NCBI GenBank assembly: GCA_019055375.1
Contig: JAHQIW010007294.1
Span: 1-64,000, forward strand
DNA from: Parelaphostrongylus tenuis
Lineage: Eukaryota > Nematoda > Chromadorea > Rhabditida > Metastrongylidae
Direction: 5' to 3'
DNA: 64,000 bases
Shown here: in pieces, positions 57,711 to 64,000 of the stretch
Numbering within the stretch: the stretch's first letter is position 1
Layout: each line of letters opens with the position of its first letter
The notes under the pieces: model-generated
Told to the model about the DNA's origin: nothing
Databases searched by the model: none
The model's input: the letters and a program-made list of their open reading frames with translations, nothing else
Made by a program: the position numbers and the translations under genes

Positions 57711-58180
57711 TTGGAAAGAAAGTTCTGGAGTACGTCAATAATCATGAGATAACTCCCATGTGTATCATGGAAATTTTAGAGTTTCTCAAGTGAGATTTCG
57801 TCACTGAAGACCTAAATATTATTCGTCTTTAATTTCACGTTGTTATAAGCCTCCGCCATGCCCAACGATACAGTCGAAGTTCGTATTTTATTGATCATTA
57901 TTGGAGAAAAGGCTTATTAAAGCGAGCTGCAGTCGATGAAATCAACGAAGTTTAAGGGGAAGGCACAACAAGCAAATCCGCTGCTGGACGCTGGTTTCAA
58001 CGCCTTAATGCCCGAGATCTTGACCTCGAAGACAAGTTTCGTTCAGGACGTCCAACAAAGTTGAACAACGAAGATTTGCTTGCTTCCTTGGAAGATGAAC
58101 CGTCGTTAAGTGCTCGCGAACCAGATTTGAGCAGATCCAAAACTTGGCGGACCGATGGCAGAAACTCGTAGGAAAGTATG
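57711..58180 (+). pseudogene. Mariner transposase N-terminal remnant M5
   Basis: It begins with a mariner-like end TAGGTTGGAAAGAAAGTTCT. It then reads HYWRKGLLKRAAVDEINEV, a TAA, GEGTTSKSAAGRWFQRLNA, DLDLEDKFRSGRPTKLNN and EDLLASLEDEPSLSARE, which is the paired helix-turn-helix region of mariner (pattern GDFSLEDKPRSGRP). The catalytic domain is absent. Confidence 0.75.
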
Positions 58181-58389
58181 CCCTTTTTTTGAAAATAGTT
58201 ATAATTGTTTTTGTTTGGAATTCTGCGTAAATTTTCAGTTTCTTACAGGTTTCCAAGAACTTGTCTTCCAACCTAATATCAATTTCAAAATCTCCGAAAG
58301 TTTGGTTTACCATTACGTCAAGTCGAGTGAGCAATTAGGTGTTGCAAAACACCCTTCAAACCGATGCGTTACATGAATGAAAAATTAGA

Positions 58390-60190
58390 TTTTCTACTTT
58401 TGATCGCACTCCATATCCAAAAATATCTTTTCTACAACCACAACGAGACAGTAGGCCATTGCTAGACATGTGGGAGAGACAGTACATTTCCAGACGTGAC
58501 AACACCTGATAAATGAAGACACCACACCAAAAGGATATTACTAGTAACGAAATAAAAACTGCAGTGAGAGGAGAAGAGTGAATATCACTAGTGTGATGGT
58601 TTTAGTGTAAGTCACTACGGCCATTGTTGCAAACAGTGACGTTAGATTCAATCATCTAGAAAACGTAGCCGTATTTTCGAATAGCGATTGTCCACACAAC
58701 GACTATCTCAACTAGTTTGGTTCAGTGGATCTGAAAAATCCTCCGCATTACTTGTTTTGAAAGTCGTTCATAATAGAAGGATTCTTTTGAATTACACTTT
58801 TATAATACTGTCGAACAAAATTTGACGAAAGAGTTGGAAATGCCTTGCCATACAACGGGCGTGGCTTTCATTTTGAAAAGTAGGAGTTTTTAATGTTTTT
58901 ATAAAGGCGCTTGTACAAGTCCCTTCAGCAAGAATCTGTCTCTTCGTAGAAATGGAATTTTCTTAGAAATGAATGTGGTTATCATACTTGCCAGCAAGCC
59001 CTCTGTGAAATTCAAACAACGGGCTAATTGCATCAAAACAAAAAGTTATCTTATTTTCGTTAGCAGAGCATATTATAAAAGTCTCTTTAGAAACAAACTC
59101 TGTTTTATAAGCAGCATTTCTCAAGCTATCAAATGATTACAAATCATAAGTAAAATAATAAAAATATTCCAACGACACTTGAAAATGAGCTCTCTTTAGC
59201 AAGGATGTAATTCTCCATGAATTATATCGAAGGTTTTGACCTATAGTTGTTCTTCATACTAAAAAATACCCTAGAAAAAGTTTCTTTCGTGATATTTTAT
59301 TTTTTGTAGTGATAGAGCGCCTCAGACACATAAACTCTACTTATAAGTACTAATAATCCCTCTGCTAGGGTCGACCGACGGGTGAACTGCTTTGAGTGAG
59401 AAATGTACTCTTCTTTTCGCTTGTTTTCGCTCTTATAGCGTTTTATAAGGACATTTTCAAAACCGATTCTAGCTTTTAAATCATCGAGATTTGATCTGAC
59501 GAATGTCTGCCAAAGGTCCAGCGAAAAGCCTTCTATAAACCCCACCAAACAAACATAGTAAACGGAGTATGGAACATAATTTAATTTTTGTTGCTACATC
59601 AAAGTAGGAGAGGTTTTTGGAACATAACACACTGTTGAAATTAATTTGAACTTTCGATTAATGACTAAAAGTCTAGGAAAATTTTCCCGCCTACTGAGAA
59701 AGGACTTCAAACACTCGCGTCCAAAATGGCTTAACCAAGTTCACATATCAGGTAATCTATCGGTATTCATATCAAATTATGCTTGTAATGCAGTGACCAG
59801 GGATGCTCTGATTTATATGTAGGGTCTTTGGTTCGACTCCTTGTTTAGCTTTCCCAGGTTGGCAAATCAATAGCAGATTTTTTTGAAAGTTTTTCAACAT
59901 GAAATCGTCACTTCCACTGCATATGGCGTCTGCCTTTGGTAATGATTTGTGAAAATGGCCCTATCACTCTCTCGCTCAATTCCGAACAGATTCGACAGGT
60001 GCAGTAAGATCAGATAATTTCGCCAACTTTATTTAGTATTTGTTTGTAATTTTCAAGAAGAAACTGGCTGCCTTTTTTGATTCAATGATCTTTTACTCGT
60101 CGCCACAATTTCACCGTTTATAATAAGCAATATGCAGCTACAAAGTGGTTGTGATGAACGCTTCCAATTTGCAATACATATTATATATGT
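58390..60190. other. AT-rich region; one tRNA-like relic
   Basis: No gene found. Around 59795-59865, TGCAGTGACCAGGGATG followed by TTTGGTTCGACTCC resembles a tRNA-type promoter pair. Segment 59430-59530 resembles the old AT-rich repeat at 9890. Confidence 0.35.
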
Positions 60191-60199
60191 ATATACACA

Positions 60200-60500
60200 G
60201 AGAGGTAGCATAATGGCTAACGAAGCAGTCCATTAGTGATAAGGTACCGGATCGAGCCCCTCTCAACGGTTCCCTGGAATCCACGTGGAAACACTTCAGC
60301 TTATTTCCAAGACTGCAAGGAGATCTGATATGGCCATCATCCTGCGACATTCACGAGGAAGACAAAATTCTTAAGTAGTAGTCAGAGCAATACGGGAAAT
60401 GCTCAAAGAGCTTCATGGAGGATCAGTGCGACGAGACGAATTGAATGCAAGAAGTGTCAGGGTTCACACTGCAACTGTGAAGATGTTCATGCATAATAGA
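60200..60500 (+). repeat. SINE family S4, full-length copy
   Basis: The tRNA-like head 60200-60264 closes with GAGAGG/CCTCTC and has A box TAGCATAATGGCTAACG and B box CCGGATCGAGCCCC. The body includes CCTGGAATCC, GACTGCAAGGAGA, CATTCACGAGGAAG and TGAATGCAAGAAGTGTCAGG. It is the best view of the S4 head-to-tail order. A 92-codon frame across its tail (60399-60677) is therefore not called as a gene. Confidence 0.65.
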
Positions 60501-60699
60501 GAGTCTGTTAGCGTTGTTGAAGACACCGTGATGTTTGGAGGTGTCACCATTGACGACGATTACGCGGGAAGTAAACGAATAAGGGATGCGCTTGTATCCA
60601 CACTACACGTGAAGAATGGCAATCTAAGTATCCAAGTAGGAATTGTTATCACTGCAATTATCATTAACTGTCGGTGAGACTATGAGGCCCTCTTCCACC

Positions 60700-61300
60700 T
60701 CTATCTTCTTCCATGGGTATTTTCATGCTTCCAGAACGCAGTTGTTAATGAGCATAGCGTTTCAACAACACACACCTTAATGTTCCAACATGTTGCAGTC
60801 GTAGGCTGTCCTCAATGACAGCCTTCCAATCCTCAATCGACATGAACGAATTGCAGATTATTGCAATACATGTTCTCCATCAAAATGACCGAATGAATGC
60901 CATCGTTGGCATCGAGGTGGTTTCTGAACACGATCAATTTCAAGAGAACGATTCCAAGCACAAAATGTAATTGAAAAAACAGCACCTTGAAAAATTCTTT
61001 GAACGCTCCGAATAAATTTTGAAAGTCCAGGAATGGGGCAGAAGGGGAGATGTTTTGAGCAGAACAAATGATAGGCACCTTATTTTGAATTTCCTTCAAT
61101 TGACTAAGATATCTTTCATTGATATAGCAACGCATCGGTGAACTCTGCTGTACAAGAAGTTGAAAGGTGGATCTAATGCAATGGGTGGACATTGATTCTG
61201 TCACCTGTGCCACCAGATATAGGAAGTATCTAGTGATGATTGGATATGGTTCGGTATAATCGTCTTCTAGTCTCTGAAGAAGGCGAAATCGCCTACACGT
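60700..61300. other. No assigned gene; 126-codon frame on minus strand
   Basis: Frame 61213-60833 (-) has one hydrophobic stretch (FFKVLFFQLHFVLGIVLLKL) but no recognisable family, no neighbouring exon and a possible competing plus-strand frame. At 61264-61290, CTCTGAAGAAGGCGAAATCG is an F3-type core remnant. Confidence 0.25.
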
Positions 61301-61316
61301 ATGCTGCCGGAGTTAT

Positions 61317-61905
61317 TAGGTCGTTTCATAAGTCTTGGCACTATAGCAATGAACACCAAATTCATCATCCAGAATCGATCAAATTTACACAATTTTAATG
61401 TCGTCAATTGCTCATTTTCTTTCAAAAATTTTGGCATACAACACGCCTACACTTGCTCTAATATGGAGCTGTAGTGAGAACAAATCCGCTTGCTAATCAT
61501 GCACGAATGGTGCGCAGGGCTAAATGCTAGTGAAGAGGCGTGCAAGTTAGTGAAGCTGGAGCGATGATCTGGTTACAGAAAGGATGGCTACGGAGGGGCA
61601 CGAAAACTTCACTACTGGAGAGAACAGTCTGGAGGATCAGCCGCGCTCGAGCCGCTCACGGAATCTCAATTGAACTTGCGTGCCGCTTCAATAGCATTTT
61701 CGTCTTCTCGCCATTCGCGCATGAGTGGCAGGCGACTTGTTCCCATGACAGCTCAGTGCACAAGCAAGATATGCTCTAAAATGTTAACAAGAAAATTCGC
61801 AGTTGAGCGATACCAAAACCATGCAATTTTAATTACTTCTAATTAGTAAACTAGGTGTTCATTACTCCAGTGTTAAAGCTTGTGGAACGACCTAATAAGA
61901 GGAGA
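61317..61905 (+). mobile_element. Mariner-derived non-autonomous element
   Basis: The inverted ends TTATTAGGTCGTTTCATAAG...GCAATGAACACC (left) and GGTGTTCATTACTCC...GACCTAATAAGAGG (right) enclose a decayed mariner N-terminus: MHEWCAGLNASEEACKLVK, then frame-shifted RKDGYGGARK. The catalytic region is deleted, giving about 590 bp. Confidence 0.7.
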
Positions 61906-62554
61906 ACACCAACCTCGCGCAACTTTCATTCAAAAAGAAGACAATTTCAATATATTATACAGCATTCTTGCGAAGGTTTTATTCGATTTGTTGCTATGTA
62001 TACTAAAGCATCTTGGAGAATTGTTTTTACAAGTGATCATCATTGACCAAGTTCTACAAAGATAGTGCTCCTTGTAGCAAATGGTTCTTAGTCAAGATGA
62101 GCAATCCTAGACTTCTTTCGTCCTAGTTTACGAAGAAAATAAGCCGATATATGAAGTCATTTTGCGACTGGCCAAATTTACAGGATGGTGATTACTGGGC
62201 ATTTTCTTGTCTCTAGAATACTTTTACTTTGCCACGATACACTCACAACCATTTGTAGGGTCCTTGATAGTTTATTTCTACTTTTTCTATCGAAGAATAA
62301 CCAAAACTAATGAGAGCTGCACAACTTTTTGACAACGTCATTGAAAATTCGCGCGGAGAGCGCAGTGAGTCACAATGACATAATAAACAGAATTTCACTT
62401 TCAGTAAATGGCAAAAAATGACAGAAGAGACTTTGATAGAACTACTTGTGGTATGAAGAATGACAATGCTCCCTCACAAAACCTCAAATTTCAAGAAATA
62501 AGCAGATACTCGCGAAAAAGTGAAATTGAGAATCCTAGAATCACAACAAGGCTA

Positions 62555-62695
62555 TCCTCGAAATTGCAAGGAAACTCGCTCAACTAGTATTCAACGCCAT
62601 TCGAGAAGAAGGCGATAAACGAGTTGCATGCTAGAAGTATTGGGATCCGCACAATGAAAAAAACAAAATAGTGTGATGACGGACCAAATATAAAA
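62555..62695 (+). repeat. SINE family S4, 3' half
   Basis: GGCTATCCTCGAAATTGCAA, TAGTATTCAACGCCATTCGA, GCATGCTAGAAGTATTGGGA and TCCGCACAATG match the S4 body and tail. Confidence 0.6.
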
Positions 62696-62699
62696 AAAT

Positions 62700-63940
62700 T
62701 AAATAAAACGCGACGCCGCGCGACGTGTTTACATCTTGTCCTACGCTGACGCGGAAGGGTTAAAGCGCTTCATAAAACCGCATTCTCTATGGCCTGAGTT
62801 CCAAAAAATTTCCTTATCTATCCATTTTCTTTTCTTATCTAAAGAGGTACCGCGCTTTTGAGCAAAAGGTCAACAGTAATGTAATGATTTGAAAGAACTC
62901 GTAACAACTTCATACTTTTAAGTTGTTTTAACTAAAAAAAATGGCGGTTTTCGTAGTTCCGTCAAAGAAAGGTGCACTCTTTTGGAAATCGTGTAGTAAT
63001 TAAAGGGTTTCTCGCGCTGTCAATTTTAGCTTCCAGATTATCTTTCATTGTGATCTATGCTTTCCTTTTTTCAATAATACAACCCAATGCCTCTCAAAAC
63101 TTGAATCTGTTGCCACCTCAGTATACCTGGTGACCGCGTTAATCGCACGTGAGTCGAGTGAAAACCGAAAATTCCACATAAACTCGATGCCGCACATTAG
63201 AACTTTATGGAGAAATAAAGAGTGTCATATTTTTATACAGTTTTTCTTTACCTTTAAGGTGAGAAATCTTGTACAAGTAGCTCATTAAGCTTTGTGCTGA
63301 CATAGATTTACTTCTAATTGAGTTTCTAGAGTGGTAGAAATGGCAATTTGTTGTGAACTTTGGCGAATCAGCTGACAGAGTAGCACTCCCACTATAGATG
63401 AGAAGTTTGCTCAAATGCAACAAATCTCTAAGCCGTAGAAAACTGGATTCTTGTTGATTAGTCAATATGCATTAGAATTTGGTCTTAAACATAGCTACTA
63501 AAGAGTACCATTGTTTTTATTAAAAAAAAGAGCGGAACGTGTGAAAAAGTTTCTAATCAGAGACCCCTCAGCAGAGATGAATAATGCGAGGAAAGAAAGG
63601 CGTTACAAATTACTTACGATAAATTGAACAAAAAAATAGATGTTCGAAATGAATTATGCCAGCTGGAGAACGCGAGAAAACTTATCAAGTAAATAACGAA
63701 AACGCAATGCATGTGAAACACGAATCTATTTTCCTGCTGCAGCATTGTAAAAAGGCCTTTTCAAAGACAAGTGTTGTTCTGAAATTTCGAGATTTAGTCT
63801 ATCGATTGGTTTGCAGTTTCACTCGGCTGTCTTTCCCGCTTCATAGGAGCTACACGCCATGCTCCTAATAGTAAGGACGGTAAACAGTGCTACGGTGGAA
63901 CAACGTAAATGTGATTTTCACGTTCTAACCACCACCAGTG
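62700..63940. other. Intergenic, nothing identified
   Basis: No supported coding or repeat feature. Confidence 0.3.
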
Positions 63941-63944
63941 ATGA

Positions 63945-64000
63945 GGGTATCATAACTGACGAGTGGTTGTGATGCTCGTTGTGGTGCGTGTGGAGCCGAC
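63945..64000 (+). repeat. SINE family S4 head, cut by the window edge
   Basis: TGACGAGTGGTTGTGATGCT then GTGCGTGTGGAGCC aligns with the S4 head at 40870-40810 (inverse). Confidence 0.5.

Noticed and set aside
60399..60677. 92-codon plus-strand frame
   Set aside because: Its first part is the body and tail of SINE S4. The remainder has no recognisable motif.
60833..61213. 126-codon minus-strand frame with a hydrophobic stretch
   Set aside because: A single hydrophobic run is expected in AT-rich sequence. No family pattern, partner exon or poly(A) signal.
1..64000. CRISPR arrays, bacterial operons, riboswitches, rRNA
   Set aside because: No regularly spaced identical repeats, no ribosome-binding pattern and no rRNA-like conserved blocks. 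Introns and element types are eukaryotic.

Overview
The window looks like a gene-poor stretch of a parasitic nematode genome, most likely a strongylid (hookworm-type) worm. Three things point there: RTE-type LINE proteins of the kind I associate with hookworms, very small exons separated by long repeat-filled introns, and a gene pair spaced like a nematode trans-spliced operon. The species is an inference. Most of the 64 kb is mobile-element debris. No bacterial operon, rRNA gene or CRISPR array was seen.

Host genes. The clearest coding signal is at the left end on the plus strand. The terminal exon of RNA polymerase II subunit RPB9 (2178-2240) is followed by a poly(A) signal (2320-2325). About 100 bp later comes a splice acceptor with no upstream donor, then a complete four-exon LAMTOR2 (Ragulator) gene (2492-5676). 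LAMTOR2 exon 3 carries an apparent 1-nt frameshift. Three further exon-like segments (38311-38409 +, 41640-41846 -, 47223-47469 +) look coding but could not be assigned.

Mobile elements. Two RTE LINE copies are present: 11920-14525 (-), with endonuclease and RT domains, and 21109-22715 (+), RT only. The second is inserted in a foldback element. There are remnants of at least six mariner/Tc transposases, a Merlin/ISXO2-like transposase (55690-56650 -), a Penelope-like GIY-YIG endonuclease fragment (11580-11790 +), and two piggyBac-type MITEs, one nested inside a SINE. Two abundant tRNA-derived SINE families are called here S1 (one copy with a perfect 9-bp target duplication) and S4 (about 13 copies).

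Foldbacks. At least six foldback (long inverted repeat) families recur. One group (118-870, 930-1440, 38618-39285, 48690-49190, with shorter relatives) carries a tRNA-like Pol III promoter in each arm. A second group (families F1, F2, F3) shares a short core of the form ACGTGTTTCGGCC...CTCGTCAG despite otherwise different arms.

Other structure. A GC-rich, strongly G-skewed island of about 1.1 kb (7545-8640) stands out from its AT-rich surroundings and has no explained function. Large TA-type microsatellites sit next to several element ends. The remaining stretches (for example 8700-11570, 24350-25720, 41850-44270, 50390-53600, 58390-60190) hold nothing I can identify.
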